A stretch of DNA of 64,000 bases. Origin: Coprinopsis marcescibilis. Its lineage: Eukaryota > Basidiomycota > Agaricomycetes > Agaricales > Psathyrellaceae. Position numbers and translations under genes: made by a program. The notes below the pieces were generated by a model. That model saw only the letters and a program-made list of their open reading frames with translations. It had not been told where the DNA came from and did no database searches. Location of the stretch: contig ML210161.1 of the NCBI GenBank assembly GCA_004369085.1, positions 186,001 through 250,000 of the forward strand. Direction: 5' to 3'. Below are positions 1 to 13,084 of the stretch, in pieces (positions within the stretch are counted from its first letter, which is position 1; every line of letters begins with the position of its first letter).

Positions 1-89
1 ATTTTCTCAATGTTTGACAGGAACAGGCGCTTGCATACTCCTGCTTGGTCCTGTCGCCATCCTACTTTTTTGTATGAAGAATATCGCAG

Positions 90-2166
90 CTCACCGATCC
101 CCGAACGTTGTCGCAGCTATCTACTTCCGCCCGCATTTCATCATCTGCTTCACATGCTGGACCATCAAACCCTCTCTCAATACGTGGCGCCTCCAGACCG
201 ACAGCAACCGGACGGCTTCGCAGGAATGCTGTTTCAGCTGGGGGCATGATAGCGACTGGTGGACCACGAACTACGGTCGGAAAACCAAAGGCGGTCGAGT
301 CATGGAGGGAGGTGGTCCGAAAGCGGTGGAACCCAGAACTGCAGCTCCTCAATCTGGAAGTACGCTACTTCATTCAATTTCACTGTCGGTTTTGCTGAAT
401 AACATGTTTGGAACAGAGACTCATTGACGACGACTTGGTCAAGAACTATAATTTGGCCCCACCAGGTACAGGTGGCGGCAATGCAAGAGAAGCTGCTGTT
501 ATCTTTAAACTCGCGAGCGAGCTCAAGCCACCTGTGAGTCATTTGTTTTCCTGTGCTTATTGTTTTTGCAGTGCTGATATGGTCCAGGTGAAATCACTTA
601 CGCTGGCAAATAATAATTTGAATGGAGATCACCTTCATTATCTCGCCAGGTACCTCCCGAAGCTTGTCAACCTTTCGCTCGAGAACAATAAATTGGGGAT
701 GTGGAAAGACCTCGATTCTATCTCCGCACGCAAGGACAAACTGGTCCATCTTCGCGAACTAGTGCTGACTGGGAATCCCGTCAGGGAGTTGGAAATCAAG
801 AATGGGCGAGGTGACCGGTATAAACAGTAAGTAGTTCGCAGTACTATATGATACCATCACTCATATTGTTCTAGAGAGCTTACACGGCGGTTTACGTCGC
901 TAGAAGTTCTTGATTCAGAACCCATCACTCAAATTGGATTCGATGTACCAACCGGCTCAACAACAATCCCCGTGAAGAAACCAGATGCGAAGACCTTCCC
1001 TTATGAGATGGGACCGTCCTTTGTGACTGGTGTTCCAGACGACCTTGTTTCGCGCTTTCTTGCTCGGTAAGACTCCCGACCATCCCTGCGGCTTGGTTCT
1101 CACGACAACTGCTAGATTCTTCAACTACTTCGACAGTCAACGCGATGCACTCGTCCCTGTTTATGCTCCAAATGCGACTTTCAGCTATTCGATAAACACC
1201 TCTATTCCTCAACGTGCCAAAATGCAAAGTTTCCACCATACAATGCCCAACCAGAAGAAATTGGAATGGTCGAAATGGCTGAACGTACCGGGAGGGGGCT
1301 CAAGAAATTTGTCAAGAATATCGGGTGGCATTGAAAAGGCCGTAAAGTCACTACATTTCGGAGGGGAAGACGCTGTCAAGGCTATGAAGGGCCTGCCCAA
1401 TACGAGACATGACATAACTGGACCGCCTGAAAAATTCAGCCTGGACGCCTTCCCCGTCCCAATTGGTCAAGGAATGGGGTTGCTTGTAACTCTGCATGGC
1501 GAGTTTACAGAAGGTATAATATTTGACATCGATCCTTGTGGGGAAGCGTTGCTGACTTTTCTGACAGCCGGAGCGGAAGGTCTGCGGTCATTCGATCGTA
1601 CATTTGTCCTGGCATTGGCGCCAGAAGGGTCTAGGTGAGCACCATAACATTCCTCTGATAAGATAATGGCGTTTTGACCGAACTTATTTCTAGCGCTCAA
1701 TTGAATGGATGGGAAGTTGTGATTATGTCAGACCAATGGATCGTTCGCATCTACTCAAGCCATGAAGCGTGGTTGCCCGGTCCCATGCTTGTTCAAGCTC
1801 TACCAAGGCAAGGGGTCTCAAAAACTCCTCAGCAAGTATTTGAATCGCTAGTCGGCGAGCAGCGAGCGGAGATTTTGATGGTCGTAAGTCTACATCTATA
1901 CACTTGACATTTTCTTTGGCACGTTCTCATTCCGCTTGTATGCTCTACAGCCCGAGTCTCATCGAGACCCAGTTCTGCAACTGATGGGACGAACGAACTT
2001 GAACGTCAAGTTTGCCTTCCAGTGCCTCGAAGGGAACGGCTGGAATTTTGACAGGGCGATTGCCAATTTCGAGCAAGTCAAGGTGAGTTATAGAGTCAGG
2101 GTTACTTCGGTATGTCTAACGCGTCGTGATCTATAGGCTAGTTTGGGCAGGGACGCATATCTGTGA
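90..2166 (+). CDS. MEX67: mRNA export receptor, MEX67/NXF1 family (5' end missing or unresolved)
   Basis: Nuclear mRNA export factor that carries mRNPs through the pore, normally with an Mtr2/NXT1-type partner. Joined exons give, in order, an N-terminal stretch with [20 protein letters not shown], leucine-rich repeats ([29 protein letters not shown]), an NTF2-like domain ([16 protein letters not shown] onward) and a TAP-C/UBA-like end ([20 protein letters not shown], then [11 protein letters not shown]). The last exon, 2137-2166, ends ASLGRDAYL and a stop. Introns seen: 360-416, about 828-873, about 1067-1118, about 1635-1693, about 1883-1950 and 2092-2136. No ATG is in frame with the first readable exon, which follows a cag near 89. 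The start therefore lies in a short upstream exon or beyond the window. The family assignment is firm; the 5' end is not. Confidence 0.88.
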
Positions 2167-3883
2167 CCCGCATAGGCTGATCTTATGCGATTATCGGCCG
2201 CCAAGGCTGCCTTTTTGACGGGGGTTCTAATCCCTTCTTTCTTTCTTTTATTTTCCTTGTTCGACCTCGTCGACTTGTCCCCAATGACCCATTTTTATGA
2301 TGTAGTAATACCTACCGTATATATTCAATCACTCTCGCATACATTTTAGTCCTGCAAGCATCCACACCTGACGTACCTTCATATACTTTGCATCCATACA
2401 TTAGCTTACCGTTGTTTCGCATCATGATTCATCCCCTCTCACCCACAATCCACATGATCTCTCGGACCTGGTCTACGACGGAGCTGCAGCCTTCCTCACA
2501 CATACCTCTTAGCCTCTACTTCTTTACCGATTAGAGAGGAGTTCTTGAAGGATTTATTTACCGAAAGAAGTTCTGCAGTGATGAAATTACTGGACAAAAC
2601 GCCCCGACGAGGACGAACTTGACATCTGGAGCCCGTACCTTCCCAATCCGTGGAAGAAAGGACAGGGCGTGACCGGGTGACAGACTATGGGCGTGATCCA
2701 ACAGGCGCCGGTGCTTGCACACCGCTCGGCGCTCTCTTCCTATTCTCTCTTGCAAACAATTCCGATGTTTTGTATACAAAACACCACGAGGTTGATTTCC
2801 CCGCCACTGCGACAGGTGGAACCACGAAACTTCATGGCATTTGTGGACCCCCGGAAGTCGAAAAACGAGGCGGACTGCGGCGGGCATACTATAGGTCCTG
2901 TGGCCACCTTTATCTGAATCGATACTGAGCCTCAGTGAGGGTCTGAATTTATTGTCTAGGTTGAGTATCCTTTGCACAAGTTTGAATACATTCAAGGTCA
3001 AATAGTTTACCGCCGGGACTGGTAACCATCAACTGCCATTTCTCAGCGATGGGAGCTCATTATTTGACCCAAACATCTGACGTGGTCGAGAACATCTACG
3101 GACATATTTACGCCTCCCTGGAGCTACTTTAGGTTCGTGTAAGTTTTCTTTGAGTTTTCCTATCTGGTATAAGACCCTAACGTCATCCCAGCCTGTCTCC
3201 TGTGCAGGGCTATGTCTAATGTAGCTGTCCAAACGGCCTTCCAAGGAAGCATAACTTACAGGTGTGAGCCTTTGAATGATATACAGCAGTTAATGTACAG
3301 GAAATACAAGTTCCAAGAGCTCTCCATAGGCTGCGATGCCTGTGGGCCCTGTGATTGGTGAGAGAAAAATGAACAACAGTGCAGACATGTTGACATGGTC
3401 AGTGCCTCGAGGCTCCTTGACCCGCCCTTTGGAATTCGAAAGAAAACTGACCTTCCCAGTTGGAGAAGTTAAGACCGGGATAAAATGTGTAAAGTGGCAC
3501 TTGGCGGCGGTTCTTCTCGGCCCTGGATTCGTTATTGGGACTGATATCCATATTTCCCTCCCAGACAATGCCTCGTTGCCAGATCTGATATGATTTCGCC
3601 TGCCTCTGTATCCGGTCCCAAATCAGAACAAATTCATACATATGCCCCCCGTCAGTACCGGACCTCTCCCAGCCGCCCCCTCTACCATCTTCTTCGTCAT
3701 CGCGCGTCTCTCCCTCCTAACGTTTTTGTCTTCCTCACACATCCTTCTCCCTCTTTACTCCACTCATTTTGCTGTCGTTCCAGTTCTCCCTTAGTTTCAA
3801 CAACATTCAAGTTTTAAACGGTCGTTTTTGTGACAGATTCAAGCTACTTCTGCCTTACTTTCTCTCTCTCCTTTTGATGCACC
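2167..3883. other. intergenic region, no supported gene
   Basis: This 1.7 kb lies between the MEX67-type stop and the ankyrin-gene ATG. Open frames on the minus strand (about 2558-3001 and 3290-3641) match no family I recognise and do not join into a plausible spliced protein. The 3650-3880 part is pyrimidine-rich, with many ct/tc runs, as is common in fungal promoters and 5' leaders just upstream of an ATG. It probably holds the promoter of the downstream gene. Confidence 0.4.
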
Positions 3884-6800
3884 ATGAACGCGATTGGAAA
3901 CTCGTATGAAACCTTTGGACTGCATCTTGCCGCCGTCGCAGGTGACGACAACAAGGTTCGTTACGCTTTGCGCTCAGGCGCGGACGTGAACGCGCCAGAC
4001 GCGACAGGGAAGACAGCACTCATGTGCGCGATTGCGGGCGAAAAGTACGTGTTCTAGTCCTTCCTATCACTAGGCGTACTTGTTCTGATCATCTGGCTTA
4101 CTCTTTTGACAGTTGGCAGAGTCTTGACCCCGCCGATGCATCCTTTATGAACCCCGACCGTGTTGCGACGATTCGAACCCTTCTCACCCACCCAAAAATC
4201 TCCCTACTGTCACTTAACGCGCCCCACGCATCGATGAATGGCGTTGTTCCGCTCGGAATGGCTGCTTGGTTGAACATGCCACGCGTTGTCCGCCTCTTGC
4301 TCGAAGAGAGCGCCGACGCTGTCTCGGTGGATGCTATGGATTCCCATGGAGCCACGGCGCTGATGTGTAAGTGTACCTGAATCCTGCGAATCTGTCATGC
4401 ACTAACCGAGAGCATATCCGCTAGACGCGGCTCGTGACGGAAACCTGGAAGTTGTTCAAATTCTGGTAGGTAACTTTTACGTGTGCCCGTCCCGATCGTG
4501 TTTTCTAACCCAGCGACCTCTCGACAGCTTGCCCATGGCGCACGACCAGACTTTCGCGACAATAACTACCGCACGTCCATTCAATTCTCCCTTCCTCATC
4601 CCTCAATTTTGTGGTCCTGCGAAACGGTGCTGAAGCGCCATCGATGGCGAGAATCAAGAGTAAGCTTGGCGGATTCACGTACCTTGCTTGAAATTCTAAC
4701 ACACTGCCCAGTCCGCGGATCGCTCTCATCCTCCTATTTCCGAGCACATTTTGCACCTCGCCGCCCATTCTCTTCTTTCTTCCGATGACCTCGAACCTCC
4801 TCCAGCTGCAATTTTCAATCCTCGGGCCACCTCAAGATTGGTTGAAACTCTTGTTTCGTCGATCCGCGCGGGAGACCTTGATTTTCTCCATTCCCTTCTT
4901 TTTTCTCCCGCTCCCCCAACTTGCTCCCCATCGGCCTTGTACCCTATGTCCGTTCCCGTTCTAGTCAACGTCCCCGATTCTAAAGGCTGGAGCCTTATTC
5001 ATCATGCGTTATCTGTACAACACCCTTCGAAGGACATTCTCGACTCTCTTTACTGTGCAGGAGCGGATATGGCCCTATTCACGACGCACGAACAATGGAC
5101 GCCCCTTCACATACTTGCGCAATATGCATCTGTATCACCAAGTCGCCAGGAAGAAGCCACTGGTCTGTACCAACTTGTAAATCATCTCATCCGCGAACTC
5201 CGCGCCCCATTATCTGCACGGGACAAGAACGACGAAACATGTATTCATATCGCGGCAGAACACGGACATTCACTGGAACTCTTGACATACCTCATCGATT
5301 GCGACAAATCGGGAACAGTACGAAACCTTAAAAATTCCCGAGGGTACGTTGTCCCATTCCTAGCGCTATCAACATTAATTGACGTTCAAGCCATTGCTAG
5401 CTTGACCCCACGTCAAGTTGCTAAGCCCCATTTCTTAGCTGCATTCATGCCTGACCCCATCACATCTGGAACAAATACATTTGCCAAAATCTCCAACGAC
5501 TCATCAACATCTTTTGCGACTTTCTCCGAGTCTTCCGAACAACTACACGCACAGGATGACTCCTCATCCATTTGTTCCCCGTCCGACGTTGATGCTGCCC
5601 TGATATCCCAAGTGATAATCTCGAACCTTCGTCTTTCATCGCCTGAAGCTCGCCACGTGAACGATCCTCCTCACGTCAAGCATCTGGAAAATATTCTGGC
5701 GGAATCTCGGCAACATCAAGAAACCTTGGTCCAGTACTTCCGGCACAGGCTCAAGGAAGCGGATGACGAGCTTCAGCAACTGCGACGTAACGCAGAGCGG
5801 ATCGATTCACTGCGAGGCACAGTCGCCAATGCTGCCGCAGGGAAGCTAACGATGCGCGGTATCAGGGCATTACCTCTAAAAGTCTATCATCGGGACTCGG
5901 AAGATTCGCAGAATACCGCGGTGTCCAATGATTCTCGAGACTTCTCCCCAATGCCCTCGCCAATCTCTGATCAAAGCAGCGTGGCGCCACCACGACTTCG
6001 AGTTATGACCCTTTCTGGGAGGCCATCCGCACCCACGTTCACCAACACGTTTCAACAGGATTCTCCATCGAGCTACCTTTCACCACAATATGGCCTTGAC
6101 CATCTTGATGGGGAGGGTCAAAAAAGGCATAGCCGACTCCTTGGGCGACTCTCATCTCCTGACCTTCGTCAAAAGAAACACAAGGACAAGACCAAGGAAT
6201 TTGATTACGAGAAGGACGAGAAGCTTTCTGGCACTATGCGATTCAAGGCGTGGCTCAAAAAAATCGTTGTACCGCATCAGCAGGATGGCTCTCCCAAGTC
6301 GAAATTGCGCCAACTGCCAGTGGTGCCGAAAGTGAACATCCCCCGACCCCCAACTATCCTTGTCTCCACCACTGACGAGTTGGAACCTTGTGATACCGCC
6401 ATTGACACCGCGCTCCGCACGTCGGTGGTCGTGTTAGATGCTGTAGAGCGTGACCTCTGCAACATCTATACTTCACTCAATTCCGTAAGAAGAAAAGTAC
6501 TCGCCCATCACCGTCGTTATTGACACTCTTTTTAGGCTGAACAGTTTATCGGGTTGGCTGATCATTCCATAACCAAAGTTGAACGAGCAATGAAGCGCGC
6601 TTTCAAGGTCAGCATACATATCCCCGCTGCTTGTCTGGAGCTCGTACTGATGATATGCTTTAGAAACGTCAACAAATGATCGCCAAGCTCCGTGCTGCTA
6701 AGCCAGGCAGTAAATGGCAGGAAGGAGACCTACTTGGACCAGACAATCGTTCGCAAGGCTTCCTCGGAATCACCAATGCTGTCAATCTCCGTCCCAGCAT

Positions 6801-7023
6801 TGCCTCTATCTCATCGATCCAATCCAGCCATTCGTCTGTCATGTCGGCTGCTGCTACGGTTACTGAACACGATGACGAAGACACCCGCGTCATCCGCCGA
6901 CTCTTACTCAGGAAGATCGAGGCGCAAACATCCGGCACCTGGGAAGAACTCGAGAAAGCTGTGGCTTGGCTTCGCATTGTCAAGGAGGTCGTCCGTGGAA
7001 TCAAGCGAAGGGCCTACTTGTGA
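3884..7023 (+). CDS. ankyrin-repeat protein with central coiled coil and Ser/Pro-rich region
   Basis: The start ATG is in a good context (caccATGaac). The N-terminal third is ankyrin repeats: TFGLHLAAVAGDDNKVRYAL, GADVNAPDATGKTALMCAI, GATALMYAARDGNLEVVQIL and AHGARPDFRDNN. Further ankyrin-like units follow (GWSLIHHALS, WTPLHILAQYA, ETCIHIAAEHGHS). After these come a charged coiled coil (ESRQHQETLVQYFRHRLKEA and following), a Ser/Pro-rich segment and a C-terminal helical part ending GIKRRAYL. Introns split the gene near 4045-4113, 4366-4425, 4467-4528, about 4662-4710, 5343-5400, 6490-6536 and 6608-6663. Ankyrin arrays bind protein partners, but nothing here fixes a partner or pathway. It lacks the N-terminal KilA-N domain of Mbp1/Swi4 cell-cycle factors. 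It appears to be a conserved basidiomycete protein of unknown role. Confidence 0.82.
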
Positions 7024-8068
7024 ACGACCGCGCCCACCCACCCACCCACAGGAACATGGACACTTGCAATCTCTCAAGTGGAACGAACACTTATCATTTA
7101 GAACACTCATCTCTCAAACACTACTACCTTGCACGCATCACCCACGAACCCTCCTAAAATAACCGTCAATCTGAACGGTTTTGCTGTTGTATGTATATCA
7201 TTATTGTACCTAAGTATCGCTTTCAACCTGCCTAGACCCCACTTACATTTCAAGTTGTCGCTTGCTCCATCATGTACATTATTGCAATTCACCTAACCGA
7301 AATATGCTTTGTCGTTGTGCTGTTTTATAAAATGTTAGTCAGGGTGATGGAATTCGGTAGATCTGTTAGACCTTGGGGAGGTCAGTTATGAATGTAGGTG
7401 ACTGGGAGACTTCGCGAGCCATTTTCCAGCCTGATGTTGGGCCACTATGTAGGGGGAAGGAGGGATTTTGAAACGTTATCGTTGGTGCACGAAGGCTTTT
7501 TGAAAAGCAGGGCAGTAAGCAGTCCATCATCGGTGATGTTCTTCAGTGTCAATGCTTATCATAATAAGTATGGACCTGACTCTCATCAAGGATGAGAGCC
7601 ATCGCGTTTCTATTACATCTATATAGTCTCTTAGGTGGAAATATGATCTACGCTATAACGATCATCGATGTGCTAGCCAGAGTGCTGTTCCTTAGTATAT
7701 ACTACCCAAAGCCAATCTGTCGAGTGCTTTGAGCACACCCGTACCGTCTAGGCTGCCTACCTTTTCAACTTTAAGCAAGTGGAGAGCTGCCATCGCGAGC
7801 CCAAGTAAGACCGAAAAAGGCGCGGCAGTCACTATTTACGGAAGTCACAGGCTGTCAAAGCCACGTCGCTCAGGATCGTCTTCTCAAGATCCTATCGTGG
7901 CATCTACTCGACTCTCATTCCCACCAGGGACGCGTCGCACAGAAAACTTGGTCCCTGATCCAGAACTCAGGAGCCGTGATGTGCCGAGGTACCCACACTG
8001 AACACGTTGCGGTAGTATGATCAAAGAAAATGGTATATGGGTTTGTAGCATGGGGATCTTCCAGTATC
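7024..8068. other. convergent intergenic region, no supported gene
   Basis: This is the 3' side of both the ankyrin gene (+) and the VPS39 gene (-). A plus-strand frame at about 7729-8001 is Ser/Arg/Pro-rich and resembles no family known to me; it starts at a TTG rather than an ATG. The stretch just after 7023 is C-rich (cccacccacccaca) and presumably 3' UTR. Confidence 0.35.
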
Positions 8069-11000
8069 CTATCTTCTCATTTCTGCAATCCTCTGTGAAA
8101 ACGGTTCTCGGCATTGGTAATGCGTGACTTCTCCACTAAAAATTGCATTTCAGTCACATAATCCCCTGGAGTGAAGAAAGAACGCACTGTGGGGAGTGAA
8201 CGGCGATCACACTGTTCCCTATGCGCTTGTGACATTGTGGACAACTGCACCCCAAAATTAAGTCGGTGCCGGAGTAGCTTTAGAGATTTGGCACTCACAT
8301 CCGTGTATCTGTCACTTTAACCCTCCTTGTCTGCAATCCCACAAGCTTCCGCGCCAAATGGTCGTTCCTGGCCTTACTAATTTGGCCGATAACTCGAGTA
8401 TCAAACACCGGAACTCGCAAAGCATCAACTAAAAACTCTTTGACATCGTGGGCAGTCACCAACGGCGGTAGGAGCTGCAAAGTCTCAACGGAATCTAGCC
8501 GCGGACTGTGTCGGCTAATCAATGCCAAAGCGGGTTTCAATAGGTCAACTTTGCTGGCGGCTTGAGAGGTCGGGCGTAGATAAATCCGAAGCAGAGTCAA
8601 GTAGATGCCACTGGTGCCGGACCCTGGCTGGTACACCCGTTTACAATAACTTCCAATGCACATTAACGCAGGATCGAGAGTTCAAGTACGCGAGCGACTT
8701 ACTCCTCCGCTTTGCGATAGTCATGCAGTCGGTAGACATAGAGCTCCAGGGCTTGGTCATGTCGTCCCAGACGACCAAGCAGAATTGCCCGGGCTTCAAA
8801 CAAATCTGGGCAAAGTGGTGTTGGTCACAGGGTAGCCGCTGATGTGGAATATGACGCACCTGTCGAGGAAAGCATCCCATACAAGCGATCGATGCCGAAG
8901 TGTTGGTTGCTATCAACAAATTGCAAAAGTTTGGAGTACATCTCTTCGCGGTGCCCTAAAACAAAGGATGTGGTCAGTCAACGCAGGAGCAACTGAAAAA
9001 CACAGCCTACCATCATCACCTCGCTTCTTCGCAGACATTGTCTGGCTGAAGTATAATCCAGCAAGGCGATCGTGAAATTCAGAGGACTCCTCGTGCTTTT
9101 CATACAGGAGGTGTTCAAGATAGCGGATGCACAACCTAGGGTCGATTTTCTCGAGATAGTCGGCAACAGGACGGTGTGGGAGGTCCACGTCCTCAGAGAT
9201 GAAAATGTCGAAAGCCATATTTTTGTCCGTGTCAATAATCCATCTCGCGGATTCGAATATCTGGCCCATGTTGTCTGTGCCCAATTTCTGAAGGTACCTG
9301 ATTGAAGGCCCGAGCTTATCTTCAAGGTCGTCTTCATCCACAGCAATCCTGAACGGGAGCATGAGTATTGAGGTGATGCTATATTTTTCAATTGGACCTT
9401 ACTCTTTAAGCAGCTCCAGAGCTTTGTCGTGCATCCCCTTCCCATGGTAAAGATCCTTCAGTTCAGAGAATTTCTGCAGGTTGAATGTCAGCAAAACATC
9501 GTTAATTAGCCAGCAAGCAGGACATACCTTCCGCTTCCTGAGGTCCTCCTCCAGCTCCGACACCTCGCACCAGTTCGCTACTCGGCAAAGAGAGCTTAAT
9601 AGAGTCGGGCGGATGATCAAATATGCTTTATACAGTGCGGTATCGATAATCTGCGCAAATCGAAGGAGTTGCTCGGGGGTAAGTGCTGACAATGGCGCAT
9701 CAGGGAGCTCGAATAATTCGTCCACAGAAGTCTTAGAAAGTGGTGGATATTGCTGGGTCTGATTTTGCGGTGTGATCTGAACGCCTGCGAGCGACTTAAA
9801 CAGCTTCGGTCGACGATCTGTGAGGAACCGCACGAGGGTCTCAATGGATCGATGGAAATCATCTGACAGATTAATCAGTGCCACGGTGCATAGTGTTTGA
9901 TGAGAAACGTACCATATACTGGAACCTTTCGTTTGCTCGAAATTGAGACAGTATCATCGTCTCTTCCACCACCGCCAGGTATGAGTAGCCCAAATGTTGT
10001 TTTGAGGTGCAACCTATTTCGAAAAGATCCCGCTGTCGTCGGCGGCTCTACTGGATCTCCAGAAGACGCATTTTCCGAAGATGCAGCCTTGCCACTCTCA
10101 TTAGAGGCTACCGACTTGGAGTCGTCCGAGTCAATAGGAACAGGCCCTCCATACAATGGGATCCACTTGTCTTGTGAGACTGAGAGTCGTCCAGAAACCG
10201 CCTCTGGATAGAGAGCAACCACTTTTGCCGGATTAAAATCAAGCTCAATGAATGTATCGATAGCCTCATCGAACTTGCCGCTTCTGAACTGAGACACCGC
10301 GTATAGAGCCCGTATCCTCGTCCGGCGTGAGAGTTTATCTGGAAGAGCAGACTCGTCCAGACTACCTAGGAGCGCAAGGGCATCCGCGTAATGTCCTTCA
10401 AGAACCAGCTCGTCAAGTTGTACTGGCCAGGATTTCATCGTGAATTCCCAGATTGAGCTTCCATCTGTGGCGGCCGCCGTCCTGTCTGTAGGCGCACTGA
10501 TGAGGTACAATGGAGAGTTGGCAGATGGCGGAGTGGTGAGCAACCGGAGTGTCGCATTAGGAGAAGTTGCTGGTGCGGACGACACATCGAACGGGAAGGG
10601 AATCGTTTGGGCCACCTGAAGTGACAGCGATGAGTGAATTTGGACGACTGATGTTGAATGGAAGCCTGTTGACAATGCGTCGTTCTGAACTGTGCCCGCA
10701 GGAAGCACTGATATGATGTATGGCTTTACAGCCGCTGGATGTACCCATCAGCGACCAATCGACTATCAATTGTAGAACGAGTCTTACCGACTTCTTCTGG
10801 TGGAACGGGCCATTCGAGAGTCATCGAACGTGATGGTTTGGCGTCATGTCCTATGAAGAAACCTTCCACTGATCCTTCGTCAGCACTCGGAGATGATATC
10901 CACCCATACTGCTGGCGCACCGTCTTTCGCAATGAGAACTTCCGAATCGTTGACATGGACAGAAGCGGGTTTCGGCTTCGCCAGTAATCCAAGAGTCATA

Positions 11001-11861
11001 TATCCTGTGAGTCCAGTCAGCGCACCCATGGCCCCCGTAGAGGCTGTCGTCGGCAATGGTGTAACTATATCGACTGCGGTCATTGTGGAAATCGTGAATA
11101 TCGCATATTCCGTTGGAGAGTAGGCGAAACAAGCCGAATCAGGATTCAGAAAGGTTATTGAGCGTGCCGAGTGCGGTAGCAACGCCTCCTTAACCTCTTG
11201 TGGCTCTCCGTCTTTCCATGTGTACAAAACGGCCTTCCTCCTGCAACCGACGAGAAGATATGTAACGAGTGTTGGGATTGGAGCCGATTTCGAGTCTGAA
11301 AGCTCAGAAACTGCATCCGAGGCAGACGTCGTGCCGCTCTGTACGGAAGAGTACACCGCAAATGAGAACGCTGCCTTGGCCATCGCCAACGGTGTTGGTG
11401 GTGACAGCGAAGGCAACGGGAACAGGGTCACTGTCATTTCTAGGACTTTGGTCAATACTGGCCGCGACATTTTGCACGTTACACACCTACCAGACAGCAC
11501 CACGAGCGAGTTGACATCCTTGATAAAGCCTAATTGCTCAATTGCTCTTCTGGTAACCCCTTTCTTCATCTCAACTAGCTTGAACAATGGTTCTTGCCCT
11601 GCATTCTCCGACTCACTGCCTGTTGAGATTCGGTTAGAATAAACATGCTTATGTATCAGCACCGCAGGCTCACCCCCATCTCGCTCACTGCCATAGATAT
11701 GTAGATTTCCAACAGAGCTACCCAGATACAATCTGTCGCCTGAATGTTCGTCAACACAAGGTGGTTTCCCATAGATCCGGCCTCGCACCTTGCACAAGCA
11801 ACGAATCGATTTTCTCTTTAATCCCTGTCACGATTGTCCTTGGAGAGAGGAATGGCGCCAT
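8069..11861 (-). CDS. VPS39: vacuolar protein sorting protein 39 (VPS39/VAM6), HOPS subunit
   Basis: Subunit of the HOPS tethering complex, which links Rab7/Ypt7 membranes to SNARE-driven vacuole fusion. The ATG at 11861 opens MAPFLSPRTIVTGIKEKIDS. A 5' intron follows, then GDRLYLGSSVGNLHIY, the start of a CNH (citron-homology) beta-propeller. Middle exons carry the clathrin-repeat region (SIETLVRFLTDRRPKLF; IIDTALYKAYL; FSELKDLYHGKGMHDKALEL). Later exons give IRYLQKLGTDNMGQIFESAR and IDPRLCIRYLEHLLYE. The C-terminus has LLPPLVTAHDVKEFLVDALR, RNDHLARKLVGLQTRRVKVT, then CPQCHKRIGNSVIAVHSP. A final 52-nt intron leads to GEVTHYQCREPFSQRIAEMR and a TAG at 8069. The CPQC pair plus HYQC fits the zinc-binding-like end typical of the family. 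A long Ser/Thr-rich insert lies near 9950-10150. It is complete and convergent with the ankyrin gene. Confidence 0.92.
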
Positions 11862-13084
11862 ATTGCGACAAGGTCAGGCTAAATGTGAGGGACCTTGGGG
11901 TATGTTGTCCCCTGGCGGTGTATGGTCGTCATCCAGCGCTTAGTTGGACTGAGCGACGTTCGTGTGTCATCGCGGCAATTGCCGAAGCAATCGGTCCGCC
12001 ATGGTCTTTGCGCTTGCTCTTTGCCTCGGGCCTGTGGTCGCAGGTCAATGGTAACGGTTGCTAAGTATTCTGCGCTTGTGGCGATGGCATGCCCACAGGA
12101 ACTGTCGATTGAGGTCTGTCCGTTTCATCTATAGTATGTATGCACTCTGAGGTCAGAGGTTCTCGTTGATGATCCGCCTAGACTCCAGCGCTCAAGATCC
12201 ATCCCTGCAGGCACTTGTCCTCGACTACTTACTAGACTCTTAGAGGCGCAGTTCATCTGATTTCTTTCTGGTCGTTCCTTCGGAACTTGTGCTACCGTGT
12301 CATAGTTGCAACGACAGAAACTTCCTGACCTCGGGTTCCCATCTCGTTTCTTAGTATCGATCAGCTGTCTGCAAACTCTTCGAGCAGGTCCGAGTCGTCG
12401 CGGAACTGCAACTGTTTTCATTGGAAAGCAGGGTTCGGAAATGTGGATATCAGCAGGGGTGGCGTGGACACCGTCGTGCCCTCATTCACCAGCCCCTTTA
12501 CACGTTGGCTCCACGGAACTCAAGCATAGCCGTTACCGTCGTTCTCGGCGCTGATGGGGGACGCAAACGCTCCTCGCACACTCCAGTTCTTGGCCTCTTG
12601 GAATCCCTTGCTATTCATCCCTCGGGCCTTCAGTTCATGCAAAAATGGTGCAGTGTCCTCTTGGGATTTCCTTAATTCCCTGGCTTTCGCCCCGTGGAAG
12701 AATATCTGGACTGTTTCAGCTATCCTGGTGGTTCACCTCAAGCTGGTCTTTCCATCAAAGCACATATCACGATCAGATTCAATAGCGCCTGTGCACACTG
12801 CCTTCTGATATTTCCTTGATGGAATGCAAACTGTCAGTCACGAAGCGAACGACATCATAGTTGCTGACATTTCCATGACATCCGTTCTTTTTTCGGCCGT
12901 CTGGGCGCGAGGACCCACAAGCCACGCACTCCCGAAATTTATATATAAGGCTGCAGTTCTGGATGGAAGATTCCCCAGAGCCGGCCTCTCCTTCCCAACG
13001 CAACAGAACTCGTGCAGGTCACACCCCCCACCCTTAAACAAACTTACCCTCCCTTCCAACAACTTCTAACTTCAAATTATCATC
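11862..13084. other. divergent intergenic region with promoters of VPS39 and the secreted repeat protein
   Basis: About 1.2 kb separates the VPS39 ATG (-) from the secreted-protein ATG (+). Short frames here (12125-12421 minus; 12306-12808 plus) have no recognisable domain and do not join convincingly. The only definable signal is a TATA box near 12942. Confidence 0.4.
12942..12950 (+). promoter_or_regulatory. TATA box of the secreted repeat protein gene
   Basis: TATATAAGG lies 135 bp upstream of the ATG at 13085. A TATA box here implies a 5' leader of roughly 100 nt. The leader sequence is C/A-rich and free of ATG close to the start codon, which fits a highly expressed gene. Confidence 0.55.

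Noticed and set aside
2558..3001. Minus-strand open frame of 147 codons
   Set aside because: No recognisable domain, and it does not connect to neighbouring frames by plausible introns. Likely chance.
7729..8001. Plus-strand frame with Ser/Arg/Pro-rich translation
   Set aside because: Starts at TTG, is short, overlaps the 3' flanks of two convergent genes and has no family match.
9897..10211. Plus-strand open frame opposite VPS39
   Set aside because: Lies antisense to VPS39 coding sequence, and the minus-strand frame clearly matches the family.
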